A DNA stretch of 64,000 bases, taken from positions 1,550,001 to 1,614,000 of the forward strand of contig NZ_JAUSXO010000001.1 of assembly GCF_030816075.1 (NCBI RefSeq), given 5' to 3'. The notes beneath the pieces are model-generated. The model made no database searches. It was not told the DNA's origin and saw only the letters and a program-made list of their open reading frames with translations. The DNA comes from Arthrobacter agilis. Its GTDB lineage: Bacteria; Actinomycetota; Actinomycetes; Actinomycetales; Micrococcaceae. Position numbers and translations under genes: made by a program. Numbering within the stretch: position 1 is the stretch's first letter; each line of letters begins with the position of its first letter. Of the stretch, positions 44,209-53,577 are shown piece by piece.

Positions 44209-45171
44209 TCAGGGTCCGTTCTGCGGGTGGAGAGTTCCACGGTGGATCTCGTAGGAGCGGGAGTGCCCGGGCTCATCAGGATTGTCGACGATCGGTTCAT
44301 CTGACATGAACTGGCTGATGACGTGAGCCAGTTCGCCGGGATTGCTGAAGTTGATAGCGTGCGCCGCCCCCTCGATGATCACCATCAAGACGTTGTTGTC
44401 CGTGCGGCTCGCGACCTCGCGGATCCGAGCGGGGCTCGGCATCAACGGATCCCGGTCGCCGATGACCACCAGGGTCGGACTCTTCAAGGCCAGCAAACGA
44501 TCAAGGGACGGGTACCGCGTGAGAGCGCGAAACATCCTGACGGTGCTGGGGACACCGAACCTGAGGTAGTCCGGGGCGGCCACGCGCATCATCCCGATCG
44601 GTTCGCGCGCACCATCGCGGGCGAGTTGCCGCAGGGCGCGTCCTAACGGCTGATTGTGCACTCCCCCGGCCGGCGAGACGAGGACTGCCCGATCCAGGCG
44701 CTCAGGATGACTGTAGGCGAATTCGCAGATGACCGGACACCCCATGGAATTGCCGACAAGGGTGGCCGACGCGATATGACGATCGTCGAGGAACCTGGCG
44801 GCTGCGTCGGCGAGATCGGGCACGTCGAGGGGATTGAGCGCCTTCCCGCTGCGTCCGAATCCCGGAAGATCCGGGACCAACGTGTGGAACTCGTCCCGGA
44901 GACGTTCCGCCGTCGGCAGGAGGTACCGGCCGGAAAGGCCGAAGCCGTGCAGGTGCATCATGACTGGCGAATCGGTCAGGGCGGACGATTCCCGGTAGAA
45001 GACATCGACGCCGTCGATCCTCGTCCAACGTTCTGCCAACGCTGAGGCCGCCCGCCTGGGCAGCCGGCGCCTCCTGGGTCGAGACCCGGGCAGACCTGGC
45101 ACCTCGTCGGTCGTCACCACAACTCTGATCGGTCGTGCACCGGCCGCTTCGTGCCAGGTGCGCCGGTCCAC
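44209..45171 (-). CDS. Alpha/beta hydrolase
   Basis: 320 residues. After a basic ~45-residue N-terminal stretch, the core shows MMHLHGFGLSGRYLLP (oxyanion hole), VGNSMGCPVICEFA (nucleophile Ser), VIGDRDPLMP (acid Asp) and EGAAHAINFSNP (His). This is a complete triad of the proline-iminopeptidase/esterase-like branch. The start is uncertain: GTG 45171 gives the longest frame, while internal GTG codons near 45117-45120 would remove most of the basic stretch. No operon partner is seen. Confidence 0.82.
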   Translation of the reverse strand: MDRRTWHEAAGARPIRVVVTTDEVPGLPGSRPRRRRLPRRAASALAERWTRIDGVDVFYRESSALTDSPVMMHLHGFGLSGRYLLPTAERLRDEFHTLVPDLPGFGRSGKALNPLDVPDLADAAARFLDDRHIASATLVGNSMGCPVICEFAYSHPERLDRAVLVSPAGGVHNQPLGRALRQLARDGAREPIGMMRVAAPDYLRFGVPSTVRMFRALTRYPSLDRLLALKSPTLVVIGDRDPLMPSPARIREVASRTDNNVLMVIIEGAAHAINFSNPGELAHVISQFMSDEPIVDNPDEPGHSRSYEIHRGTLHPQNGP

Positions 45172-45311
45172 TCCCGATGGTCATCGCTCGGAAAGGGACC
45201 CTGGGCCGAGAACTGGGTGCAACGGCGAGCGCGACGATCGGCCATCGGTCGAGAACCCACGATTCTTCGGACAGCAATGATCGGGTCGGGCCCCGGATCC
45301 ATGGGTAGCAC

Positions 45312-45833
45312 CTAGGTCAGCGAGTCGATGGCGACGGTGATCGACAGGATGAGCGGTACGTCCTCCCCCTGGGCCACGTCGATGCCGTAGGACTCACGCA
45401 TCCGGAACCATCTCTTCGAGATCGTCGCAATCACGCGTCCGTCACGCTCGATCTGGTACTCGTGACCTATGAAATTCCCTGACGCTCTCATCGGTGCGCC
45501 GTCTTCCACATCGATGGTGAACCGGGCTCGGAGCCCGATCAGCGCCTTGTAGACAGTGACTGCCGTGCGACCGCCGCGCTCGACGGCGACTTTGTCGCGA
45601 ACCGAAAGCTTGCGCTCCTGGATGCGTGCCACCTCATTCCCGGAGGCGTCCTCCAGGACAAAGGTGTCCCGGACCCGCAGGGCCTTGCCGTTGACCCTGT
45701 AGACCCGCTGACCCGCGTCGTCCTCGATCCAGTAGTCATCCCCGAACGAGGCAAGCTTCTCGCGCATCTGGAACCGCTGTCCCCCGAGAGCGTCAGGTCG
45801 GCTTCGTTCGGGCCGGTTTCGTAGTAGTCGCAT
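45312..45833 (-). CDS. LURP-one-related (tubby-fold) protein
   Basis: About 173 residues from ATG 45833; ATG 45767 would begin right at the conserved domain and ATG 45851 is also open. The sequence MREKLASFGDDYWIEDDAGQ, YRVNGKALRVRDTFVLEDA and GHEYQIERDGRVIATISKRW is a clear LOR/tubby-like beta-barrel. Related proteins bind phospholipid headgroups in scramblases, but the bacterial function is unknown. It is monocistronic and convergent with nothing nearby. Confidence 0.78.
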   Translation of the reverse strand: MRLLRNRPERSRPDALGGQRFQMREKLASFGDDYWIEDDAGQRVYRVNGKALRVRDTFVLEDASGNEVARIQERKLSVRDKVAVERGGRTAVTVYKALIGLRARFTIDVEDGAPMRASGNFIGHEYQIERDGRVIATISKRWFRMRESYGIDVAQGEDVPLILSITVAIDSLT

Positions 45834-46037
45834 GCCTGACCGTAGATCCATGTCGTCAACTCTTGCTTCACCCGGAGCGGATGATTGCGGCCCGGAGTCG
45901 ACCGACCTGGACCGTCGTGAGGAGCCCCACGGGAGCATCTCCCGGTCTGGAAATCCCGCCCGGGATCGTGCGCCCGACCCCGCTAGTCACCCCGATCAGG
46001 TGATACCGAGATCCGAACCCGGATCTAACCTGAGGAA

Positions 46038-46442
46038 ATGCGCATCGAGGCATTTGTGGGCACTGTTCCCGTCGCCGTCCTGCTGACCGCTCTGACTGGT
46101 TGTGCGAGTCCGGCACCCGAACCGACCGCACCAGCCACGACAGCCGGCACGGTCACGCCGACCGCAGATCCGGAGGTGTTGTCCGGCTTCCTGTGCGCGG
46201 CCTATGAAGGCAACGTATGGCGGGGTAAGGCCCTCCTGACGAACATCGGCACCACAACCAACTCCTATACGGTCCGGTTCTCCGTTCTGCGCGCTTCCGA
46301 CGGCGGATCGGTCGGCTTCGCCGAGGACAGGTTCACCTTGGCAGGGGGCGAGTCCACGGACATCACGTTCCCGGATATCCATACTGGCGACCCGGCCGGT
46401 CTCCGATGCGTCCCCGAGGTCTCGGCCATGCCCGCCGGATAG
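46038..46442 (+). CDS. Small lipoprotein with a FxLYD-like domain
   Basis: 134 residues. The leader VGTVPVAVLLTALTGC has a lipobox. A Thr/Pro/Ala linker precedes a beta-rich domain (WRGKALLTNIGTTTNSYTVR, ESTDITFPDIHTGDPAGLRC) resembling surface proteins with FxLYD-like sandwiches. TAACCT (46026-46031) lies six bases before the ATG, suggesting a leaderless transcript. The function is unknown; it is likely exposed on the cell surface. Confidence 0.68.
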   Translation: MRIEAFVGTVPVAVLLTALTGCASPAPEPTAPATTAGTVTPTADPEVLSGFLCAAYEGNVWRGKALLTNIGTTTNSYTVRFSVLRASDGGSVGFAEDRFTLAGGESTDITFPDIHTGDPAGLRCVPEVSAMPAG

Positions 46443-46732
46443 AGGACCCCGGTATCTCGGGTGTCCTGCAGTGTGCGCCATGGCTGTGCGTTGGACGGCG
46501 GTCCGGTGGACACCGCGGCATCGGTCAGTGATCGAACTCAGCACTGGCCATTCTGCCGGCCCGCTGGCGCTCTAGCCTGATGCCACGTTCAGCGTTGGGG
46601 ACAAGCGAGTCCGCGGCTGCCCCAGATTTGTCCACCATCATCAGGGCGACGTTCGGGATGATCCCCTACCTGCTTGCACCACGCAGGACATGCGCCGCTG
46701 CCGGATCTGCTCATACCTTCCAGGGAGCTCAA

Positions 46733-47518
46733 ATGACCGACCTCGTTCCCAGTACCCCTCGCCGCCTGTGGGCCACGGCCTCGGGCGATTCCTCCCGTCA
46801 GGTGCTCACCTGCGCGGCGGCTGCCGCACAGGTACTCCTCCCCACGTTCTACGGTCCGCGGTTCCGAGGTGGGGATGCACCGCCGAACGTGATCCAGCCG
46901 GCCGCCTTCAGCTTCACCATCTGGTTCCCGATCTTTGCCTCCTCCATCGCCTTCGCGATCCACCAGGCCCGCGGTTCCGCCCGCTCCCAGGACATCTGGC
47001 GTGCAGCGGGATGGCCCCTTGCCGGAGCCTTCGCTGCCGCCGGTATCTGGGCGCCGCTTGCACGCTCCGGCCGGTCCTGGAGCGCCCAGGCGGCGCTCGC
47101 CGCGCTCGCCGTTCTGGCCGAGGCGGGACGGCGTCGGATTGCGCAGGCTGAGCGGAAGGATCAGTTGAGCACGGCCCAGGTTGCGGCGGTCGCCCCGGCG
47201 GCGGGAATGCTTGCCGCATGGGGACAGGCAGCCTGCGGAGTGAACCTGGCCGCCGTGCTCGTCGCCAAGGACCTCGTCCCCGCCGGGCCGAAGGCCTCGA
47301 CGGCGGGAGCGGCCCTCCTCGCGGCGCTCGGCGCGCTCGGCACCAGCGCCGTCGCCGCTCCCGAACGTTCCACCGTCTCCTCCCGGTTCTACGCCGGCAC
47401 CCTGCTGTGGGCGTTCGCCGGCGTCATGATGGGGCAACGCCGACGCTCACGGTCCGCCGTGACAACAGCAGCCGGCGCTGCGCTCACAATGCTGGCCGTC
47501 GCAGCCGGCAAGCGATGA
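46733..47518 (+). CDS. Multi-pass membrane protein, TspO/MBR-like
   Basis: 261 residues from ATG 46733 with a GGGAG site. The segment NVIQPAAFSFTIWFPIFASS is reminiscent of the Pro/Trp motif of tryptophan-rich sensory (TspO/MBR) proteins. Several Ala-rich hydrophobic segments follow, and the protein ends near LTMLAVAAGKR. The match is weak and based on one motif. It could be a porphyrin- or cholesterol-binding type membrane protein or simply an unrelated transporter. It is convergent with the EamA transporter gene. Confidence 0.55.
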   Translation: MTDLVPSTPRRLWATASGDSSRQVLTCAAAAAQVLLPTFYGPRFRGGDAPPNVIQPAAFSFTIWFPIFASSIAFAIHQARGSARSQDIWRAAGWPLAGAFAAAGIWAPLARSGRSWSAQAALAALAVLAEAGRRRIAQAERKDQLSTAQVAAVAPAAGMLAAWGQAACGVNLAAVLVAKDLVPAGPKASTAGAALLAALGALGTSAVAAPERSTVSSRFYAGTLLWAFAGVMMGQRRRSRSAVTTAAGAALTMLAVAAGKR

Positions 47519-47728
47519 CATCAGACTGACCATTGACGGCACCGCACCGCATTCTCAGTGCCAGGGCGCGATGATGAGAACCGCGGCGGCAAGGGCAATA
47601 GGGCTATGGCTACCGGGATGGAGCGTTTGACGGTTCCCGGCGAAAGTCGGCCCGCCACTGACCGGTGACCCGGCACGTCGAACTCGGTTGCCGCAGGTTC
47701 CGGGATCGTGTTGCCTGATGATCCCACT

Positions 47729-48754
47729 TCAGGCAGGGGTGTCGTGACGTGCGTGCAGGAGCGCGGGTTCCTGTAGATCTCGGTGGCGGGTTTCGGCTCG
47801 TAGTCCGAGGTAGGTGCCGGTGATGATGAACCCGGCGCCGAGGAGCCCGAGGAGCCCGAGGGTGTCCTGCCCGATGGTGACTCCGATGAGGACGGCCCAG
47901 ACGGGTTCCGTGCCCATGAGGAGGCTGGCCCGTGACGCAGACGTCTGTTGGATCGCCCAGGTTTGTACGAGAAACGCGAAGACGCTGCAGGCCAGGCCCA
48001 GATAGAGAACACCGAGCCACTGTGCGGGATCGAAGATGCTGATGGCGTCGAGGACACCCGTATGGTCGGCGGCGGTGTAGACGACGGCGCAGACGGCACT
48101 TTGCACCAGCGTCAGAGTCAGCGGACTCTGGTCCCGTCCTCGGGTGAGACCGGAGACCGCGGTGACGTGGATGGCGCGGACAACCGCGGCGGCGAGCATC
48201 AGGGTGTCCCCAGGAGTCGGGGTCACGAGTCCCTCCTCGGATACCAGCAGGCACACCCCGACGACGGCGATCACGCCCGCACCGAGCACCATGCGTGGCA
48301 GTTGGACCCGGAAGGCGACGCTCTCCGCAATCGGGGTGAAGACGACGACGAGGCTGATGATCAAGCCGGCATTCGTGGCACTGGTGCCGGCGATCCCGTG
48401 GGTCTCAAGGAGCAGGACGGCCGCTTGAGTGAGGCCGAGTGCGGCGCCGGTGGCAATCTCGCGCGGTCCCGCCTTGCGCCGGGTCCGGATCAGCGCAATC
48501 ACGACCAGAACCGCGGTGGTGATGAGGAACCGGAACGAGAGAATCACGGTGACACCGACGGTGTCGGTGAGGACCTTCGCCACGAGGTAGCTGCTACCCC
48601 ACACCAGGGCGACCAGCAGGAGAAGGACATCGACGCGGCGTGCAATCAGGGAGGAGAGGACGGGATGGTGCCGGCTGTTTCCTAGGCGCCGGTCGAAGGA
48701 GTCCGGTGAGGTCGGAGATGAGAGGGAGGAGGGCACTCCTAGAGCTTGGCGCAT
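47729..48754 (-). CDS. EamA/DMT-family exporter
   Basis: 341 residues with ten predicted transmembrane helices in two EamA halves. The first begins VDVLLLLVALVWGSSYLVAK with FRFLITTAVLV. The second has YLGLACSVFAFLVQTWAIQQ and SRASLLMGTEPVWAVLIG. DMT exporters pump out amino acids, metabolites or toxic compounds by proton exchange. It is divergent from a LysR regulator with a 54-base gap, an arrangement typical for a LysR-controlled efflux gene. The substrate is unknown. Confidence 0.88.
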   Translation of the reverse strand: MRQALGVPSSLSSPTSPDSFDRRLGNSRHHPVLSSLIARRVDVLLLLVALVWGSSYLVAKVLTDTVGVTVILSFRFLITTAVLVVIALIRTRRKAGPREIATGAALGLTQAAVLLLETHGIAGTSATNAGLIISLVVVFTPIAESVAFRVQLPRMVLGAGVIAVVGVCLLVSEEGLVTPTPGDTLMLAAAVVRAIHVTAVSGLTRGRDQSPLTLTLVQSAVCAVVYTAADHTGVLDAISIFDPAQWLGVLYLGLACSVFAFLVQTWAIQQTSASRASLLMGTEPVWAVLIGVTIGQDTLGLLGLLGAGFIITGTYLGLRAETRHRDLQEPALLHARHDTPA

Positions 48755-48796
48755 TCTGGATGGTTAGACGAGAGGGCAGTTTGTGAAGTGATGGTT

Positions 48797-48802
48797 TAGC
48801 GT
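48797..48802 (+). promoter_or_regulatory. -10 box of the LysR gene, leaderless spacing
   Basis: TAGCGT ends six bases before ATG 48809. The divergent gap also has two ATGGTT(T)AG copies at 48760 and 48791. Confidence 0.4.
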
Positions 48803-48808
48803 TCTCTT

Positions 48809-49789
48809 ATGGATGTGCATCACCTGCGGCTACTCAGAGAGTTGGGCGAACGCGGGAGCCTGGCTGCTGTGGCGCGGGCGTTCCACGTTTCGCCGTCTGC
48901 TGTGTCCCAGCAACTCAGCGCGTTGCAGCGCCGGATCGAGGTGCCCCTGACCGAACGCCGAGGCCGAAACCTGGTCCTGACCGGAGCCGGGCAGGCGTTG
49001 GCCGAAGCCGCCACGCAGATCAGTGTCGCGATGAGCTCCGCGGAGCAGGCTGTGAGCCGGTATGTGCAGGACCCGACCGCGACGGTCAGCATCTGCGCGT
49101 TCAACAGCGCCGGACTGACCTACTTCGGACCGCTTCTGGGAGACCTTGCCGGTGAGGGGAATCCACGCCTGGTGTGTCACGACCGGGACGTCGGGCAGGA
49201 TGCTTTTCCCGCCCTCGCAGCTGACTATGACCTCGTCATCGCTCACCGCCTCGAGCACAGCGCGCCCTGGCCGTCGTCCCTGACAGTGCTGCCCCTGGTG
49301 CGTGAGCCCTTGGACGTGGCCATGTCGGATCAACACCCTCTGGCCGCTCACCCCACCGTCGGCGTCGCAGAGCTGATCGATGAGGAATGGGTGTCCGTCC
49401 AGGACGGATTCCCGCTGGTATCAGCTCTGCACAGCATTGCCGTACACGCAGGAAGACCGCTGAACATCACGCACCGGATCAACGAGTTCTTCGTCGCCGC
49501 CGCGATCATCGCGAACAGTCCCGCCGTGGCGCTTATGCCCCGCTACACAGCCGCGCCTCAACCCGGCAGCCGCATCGTTCTCAAACCACTGCGCGATGTA
49601 CACCTCAGCAGACGCGTCGACATCCTCTGCCGTCCCGAAAGCCTGCACCGAACAGCCGTACAGAAAGTCGTCAGGACCCTCCAGAACCGCGCTGCGCCCC
49701 CTCCCCGGACGGCAACGACACACGCCCGATCACCTGAACAAAACCCTGAATCGCCGGTAGAGCATCCGTCAGCCGATCCTTCATCGTGA
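48809..49789 (+). CDS. LysR-family transcriptional regulator
   Basis: 326 residues. The N-terminal winged helix (MDVHHLRLLRELGERGSLAA, AFHVSPSAVSQQLSALQRRI) is followed by a periplasmic-binding-like effector domain. A short Pro/Ser-rich tail ends at 49789. It likely controls the divergent EamA exporter and itself in response to a small ligand. The stop overlaps the stop region of the convergent ABC permease by nine bases (49781-49789). Confidence 0.88.
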   Translation: MDVHHLRLLRELGERGSLAAVARAFHVSPSAVSQQLSALQRRIEVPLTERRGRNLVLTGAGQALAEAATQISVAMSSAEQAVSRYVQDPTATVSICAFNSAGLTYFGPLLGDLAGEGNPRLVCHDRDVGQDAFPALAADYDLVIAHRLEHSAPWPSSLTVLPLVREPLDVAMSDQHPLAAHPTVGVAELIDEEWVSVQDGFPLVSALHSIAVHAGRPLNITHRINEFFVAAAIIANSPAVALMPRYTAAPQPGSRIVLKPLRDVHLSRRVDILCRPESLHRTAVQKVVRTLQNRAAPPPRTATTHARSPEQNPESPVEHPSADPSS

Positions 49790-51319
49790 AGGCGGGGTCG
49801 AGACCTGCACGATGATCGCCGTCGCGCTGGCGATGATCTGGGCGAGAATCAGCCACGGATGAACCACCCCCACGTAGAGCGCGAGGAGGACCGGGACCAT
49901 GGCCAGGACGGTCATGTCCGTCCCGCGCAAGAGTGAGGACAGTTGGCCCCGGGGTACTGACCCGAAGGGCGTCTCCACCGGCGGCGTGGTCCAGTCGGTG
50001 GCGGGGCGGGTAGCTGCGCGGACAGCTCCGGCTCCCATGCCGAAGCCCGCGAGAGCGCCAAGGAGTACGAGGCTGGGAGGACCGGCTCCCAGCACTGCCA
50101 GTGCTGCAGTCAGGGCGCCCATCCAGGCCGCCATGGCAAGGGCGGGCATGAGGGTCCGGCTGCATCGCACCAGGACCGGGCTGACGGGCAGGAGCACGTC
50201 GAGCTCGGGGATGACGGCTGTCCGTCGGGCGACGGTTCCGGTTCCTGCTGTCGTGACGCATCCTGCGATGAGGATCACGGTCAGCTGGAGGAACACGGGA
50301 AGGGCCGGGGTGACCAGAGCGACGCCGACGCAGATCCCCTGCCACACCAGTGCCGCGGTGGGCGGAGGCTGCAGGCGGAGGAACGCAGCGACGTCGGCGC
50401 GTACCACGGCCGTGAGGGCCCTTCGAGGGGGGCGCGCGTAGTAGCGCGAGCCGCGTCGGCTGACGCCCGAAGCTCGTTCGGCCACCAGGGAGCGGCGCAA
50501 CTCGTTGACGTCGATGAAGAAGATGGACGCCACGGCATGCCCCGAGACGGCGCCGCCGCGTTGCAGCTCGGATCCGCGCACGGCACCGGCGCGATGGAGC
50601 ACGTACGCGACGAGCATCGTCGCTGCGACGCCCACCAGGACGAGCGGCCAGATGGCGGCGGCCACGAACGGCAGGACGGCCACGGGGACGAGTCCCACGA
50701 AGATGCTCGCCCGGAGTGCACGGGACGCTGGTGCCAGCTGCAGGACCGCGGCGCCGGCGACAGCCAGAACAGTTCCACCTCCGAAGGTCGCCGCCGCGCC
50801 CACATGTGCCGAGGGGGAGCGATCGAGCGCGGTCAGGAGGCTGAACGGCACATAGGACACGGAAGCTACGACACCGACGGCGCCCAGTCGCCGGAGGAAC
50901 GACGGAAGAACCATCGGTCTGCGGTCGATCGGCAGCGGCAGCCACCACGCTCCCTCTGCCTGGCCGACGGTGACAGGTCCAAGCCGGCGGGCCACCACGA
51001 CGATCCCCACGAAGGCCAGGTAGGTCAGAGCCATCCAAAGGATGCCGGCGGGTAGTACCTGCCAGCGCATGGCCACCAGGCTCGTCTCGTGGATACTTCT
51101 CGCTGCGATCTCATTCCGGAGGGCCACGACGAGCGACGCGACCATCATCACGACGCAAGCACCTGCCAACGCGTTCGAGTACACGTCGACGAAGAGATCC
51201 CGCGCCGACGAGCGGACCCTGTTGTACTGTCGGGCCGAACGCCGCGTGAAAATGACGACGTCCCTCGCCAGGCGCACCGGATCACGGTCCGGTGCCACCC
51301 ACCCTGTCGTCGCGCCCAC
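49781..51319 (-). CDS. ABC transporter permease, large multi-pass protein
   Basis: 512 residues from GTG 51319, four bases after the ATPase stop. The longer frame would overlap the ATPase by 173 bases and is rejected. It has about twelve hydrophobic segments, such as GACVVMMVASLVVALR, LPAGILWMALTYLAFVGIVV and MTVLAMVPVLLALYVG, with a basic middle section. No classical ABC2 or FtsX motif stands out, but coupling to an ABC ATPase defines the role. It is probably an exporter of unknown substrate. Similar actinobacterial proteins are labelled DUF6297. Confidence 0.75.
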   Translation of the reverse strand: MGATTGWVAPDRDPVRLARDVVIFTRRSARQYNRVRSSARDLFVDVYSNALAGACVVMMVASLVVALRNEIAARSIHETSLVAMRWQVLPAGILWMALTYLAFVGIVVVARRLGPVTVGQAEGAWWLPLPIDRRPMVLPSFLRRLGAVGVVASVSYVPFSLLTALDRSPSAHVGAAATFGGGTVLAVAGAAVLQLAPASRALRASIFVGLVPVAVLPFVAAAIWPLVLVGVAATMLVAYVLHRAGAVRGSELQRGGAVSGHAVASIFFIDVNELRRSLVAERASGVSRRGSRYYARPPRRALTAVVRADVAAFLRLQPPPTAALVWQGICVGVALVTPALPVFLQLTVILIAGCVTTAGTGTVARRTAVIPELDVLLPVSPVLVRCSRTLMPALAMAAWMGALTAALAVLGAGPPSLVLLGALAGFGMGAGAVRAATRPATDWTTPPVETPFGSVPRGQLSSLLRGTDMTVLAMVPVLLALYVGVVHPWLILAQIIASATAIIVQVSTPPSR

Positions 51320-51323
51320 CGGG

Positions 51324-52010
51324 TCAGGTACCTGCAATGATCTGAGCCCCCCGCTCCGTGTCGACCGTCGTGACGACCTCATCGATGACCAAGCATGATG
51401 TCGCCGTCCGTACCAGCAGCCGGGGATCGTGGGTGACCAGGACGATGGCGGTTCCCGCCCCGGCACGTTCCAGGATCCGCCCGGACAACGCGTCACGCAT
51501 CACGGGGTCGAGGCGCTGCTCGGGCTCGTCGAGGAACACCAGTGAAGACGGTCGGATGAACCCTGCGGCCAGGAGCAGGCGCCGGCGCTGCCCTGAGGAC
51601 AATGCGTCCGGGACCACATGCGCCCTGTCCGCGATCCCGAAGAATTCCAGCTCGGCCTCCACCGCGTTCTCAGGATCGTCCAGCGAATGCCCCCGGGCAA
51701 CCAGAAGTAGATGTTCCCGCACCGTCAATGACGGAAAGAAGACGTCCTCATCGAACACTGCGGCGACCTGTCGCCGAAACATGACCGCATCGAGCGCCAC
51801 CGGTAGGCGATGGACGCGCACATCCCCGGCCAGTGGGTCCTGGCGCCCCGCCAGCGTTCGAACAACTGTGGACTTACCGGCACCGTTGAAACCCACCACC
51901 GCAAGAACCTCGCCGGCAGCGACGCTGAAGGACACCTCCCCGCAGACGGGAGTACCTGCGTACCCGACCAACAGCCGATCAGCCTCAAGCACTTCCCCCA
52001 CGGCAGCCAT
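51324..52010 (-). CDS. ABC transporter ATP-binding protein
   Basis: 228 residues with all nucleotide-binding motifs: Walker A GFNGAGKST, signature LSSGQRRRLLLAAG, Walker B SLVFLDEPEQRLD and switch His in VLVTHDPRLL. It energises the permease encoded directly downstream on the same strand, forming a two-gene exporter. It has the compact length of drug- or bacteriocin-exporter ATPases. No regulator is adjacent. Confidence 0.9.
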   Translation of the reverse strand: MAAVGEVLEADRLLVGYAGTPVCGEVSFSVAAGEVLAVVGFNGAGKSTVVRTLAGRQDPLAGDVRVHRLPVALDAVMFRRQVAAVFDEDVFFPSLTVREHLLLVARGHSLDDPENAVEAELEFFGIADRAHVVPDALSSGQRRRLLLAAGFIRPSSLVFLDEPEQRLDPVMRDALSGRILERAGAGTAIVLVTHDPRLLVRTATSCLVIDEVVTTVDTERGAQIIAGT

Positions 52011-52147
52011 CCTCCAACCCTAGACGGGAACCACCAACCGCCCGTGCCCACCGCACAAGGGTGTCTTCAAGCGGCGCACGGCTGGTCCGCCCGGCTGGAC
52101 GCCCCCGCCGGGCGCCGTGAGCCGGCACACGGGTGGAGCCGCGATCG

Positions 52148-52162
52148 TGCTTCGATGAAGCA
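52148..52162. promoter_or_regulatory. Small palindrome at the acetyltransferase start
   Basis: TGCTTC-GAT-GAAGCA, 15 bases, overlaps the first base of ATG 52162. It could be an operator or a 5' hairpin. Confidence 0.35.
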
Positions 52163-52584
52163 TGACCACGATCGAGGTAGTGAAGGCCCAGGACCTAGCG
52201 CTGGATGATGTTCTCGCTCTCTATGGCGCCGTGGAATGGCTTGCCTACACCAGGGAGCCGGCTGCCCTCCAGAGGGCCCTCGAAGGATCATCCACCCTCG
52301 TGACTGCCCGCGACGGTCGGATGTTGGTCGGACTGGCGCGAGTGATCTCCGACGGTGCTTCGATCTGTTACCTCCAGGACATCCTCGTCCGGCCGTCCCA
52401 CCAGAGGCGCGGTGTAGGACGTGCCCTCGCTGAGCGAGCCCTCGAGCAGTACCCCCACGTGCGGCAGAAGGTCCTCATCACCGACGATGAGCCACGGCAG
52501 AAGGCATTCTACGAAGCCCTCGGCTACACGCAGACGGACGAATTCCCCGGAGGGACCATCCGAGCTTTCGTGAGGTTCGACTGA
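52162..52584 (+). CDS. GNAT acetyltransferase
   Basis: 140 residues. The acetyl-CoA binding motif A is ILVRPSHQRRGVGRALAERA and the C-terminal beta5-alpha4 element is KAFYEALGYTQTDEF. The N-terminal part (DLALDDVLALYGAVEWLAYT) is typical of small-molecule GNATs. The acceptor is unknown. The gene is divergent from the ABC ATPase and appears monocistronic. Confidence 0.87.
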   Translation: MTTIEVVKAQDLALDDVLALYGAVEWLAYTREPAALQRALEGSSTLVTARDGRMLVGLARVISDGASICYLQDILVRPSHQRRGVGRALAERALEQYPHVRQKVLITDDEPRQKAFYEALGYTQTDEFPGGTIRAFVRFD

Positions 52585-52788
52585 AAGCTGCGGACGACCG
52601 CCGGCACCACCGGCTCGACGTTGACGCCCACCGAGAACGAGATCATCATGAACACTCCAGCAGCTCCTCGCTGCGTGACTCCACACCTCACCTATCCGCG
52701 CAGCAGACCTCCGGTGTCGGCTGGCGGGTGCGCAGTTGCTGTAGGAAAAGGGTGGGGTGAAGGTGCAACGAGGCTGTGGAGGAACACA

Positions 52789-53577
52789 ATGGGAAACTCT
52801 CGCCGCGGGACCGGCATCAGGCGTCAGGCCGTGAAGTCCACGCTCCTGGTGACCCTGGCCGTGACAACTGCCGCATGTTCGCCGCCCACCCTCGAGCCGT
52901 CGGCACGCGCTGTACTGGCCGACAGCGGGAAGTACCCCTGGCACACGAACATCGTGGCCACGACTTTCTGGGTCGGCGAGATCTTCGATCCACAGGCACA
53001 GGACGGCAGCCAGGCGTATTCGACCTACGATTCTGCATGGATACAGAGCTACGGCGGGTGCGACGGGATTTCAGCCGGAGGGGTCTGCACAACGGAAGTC
53101 CGCGTGCAGTCCAACGGCTACGCTCCCACCAGGATGACACCCAGCGAGAACCCGTTCTACCTGGACCTGCCGTACGACGACATCAACAATGCCGCAGCCT
53201 TTCGAGAGCGGGCTGGGGTCATACCCTGGGCCAACGAGGCGGCATACGCCGGCAGGGGACCAGACGCCTCTTTCAGTTATATGAAGAACCGATGGGTCAG
53301 GATGCGCAACGGCGACCGCGAATGTTACGGACAGATCCAGGATGCCGGACCCGGCCAGTACCAGGACAAGGCCTACGTATTCGGTGCCAATGACACACGA
53401 CCGGCCAACAAGGATTTCAATGGAGCCGGCATGGACGTTTCACCGGCCCTGAACGGCTGCCTCGGGTTCAAGGAACTCAACGGCCGGGATGACCGGGTGA
53501 ACTGGCAGTTCGTGGACGACAAGGATGTCCCGTCAGGGCCCTGGAAGACCATCGTCACCACTCGGCAGGTGCGCTGA
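52789..53577 (+). CDS. Secreted protein with lipobox-like signal, possibly double-psi beta-barrel
   Basis: 262 residues from ATG 52789 (GGAGGAACAC site). The longer frame from 52648 places the signal peptide internally and is rejected. The leader STLLVTLAVTTAAC ends in a lipobox-like Cys. The mature part is rich in Trp/Tyr/Asn, with WHTNIVATTFWVGEIFDPQA, SYMKNRWVRMRNGDRECYG and NGAGMDVSPALNGCL; the last segment resembles the DGAGIDVS-type motif of double-psi beta-barrel proteins. It is probably exported and acts on or in the cell wall, but this is inference. Its 3' end overlaps the convergent gene by 45 bases. Confidence 0.72.
   Translation: MGNSRRGTGIRRQAVKSTLLVTLAVTTAACSPPTLEPSARAVLADSGKYPWHTNIVATTFWVGEIFDPQAQDGSQAYSTYDSAWIQSYGGCDGISAGGVCTTEVRVQSNGYAPTRMTPSENPFYLDLPYDDINNAAAFRERAGVIPWANEAAYAGRGPDASFSYMKNRWVRMRNGDRECYGQIQDAGPGQYQDKAYVFGANDTRPANKDFNGAGMDVSPALNGCLGFKELNGRDDRVNWQFVDDKDVPSGPWKTIVTTRQVR

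Noticed and set aside
51320-51496. Longer start of the ABC permease
   Set aside because: It would overlap the ATPase coding region by 173 bases in a second frame without conserved features.
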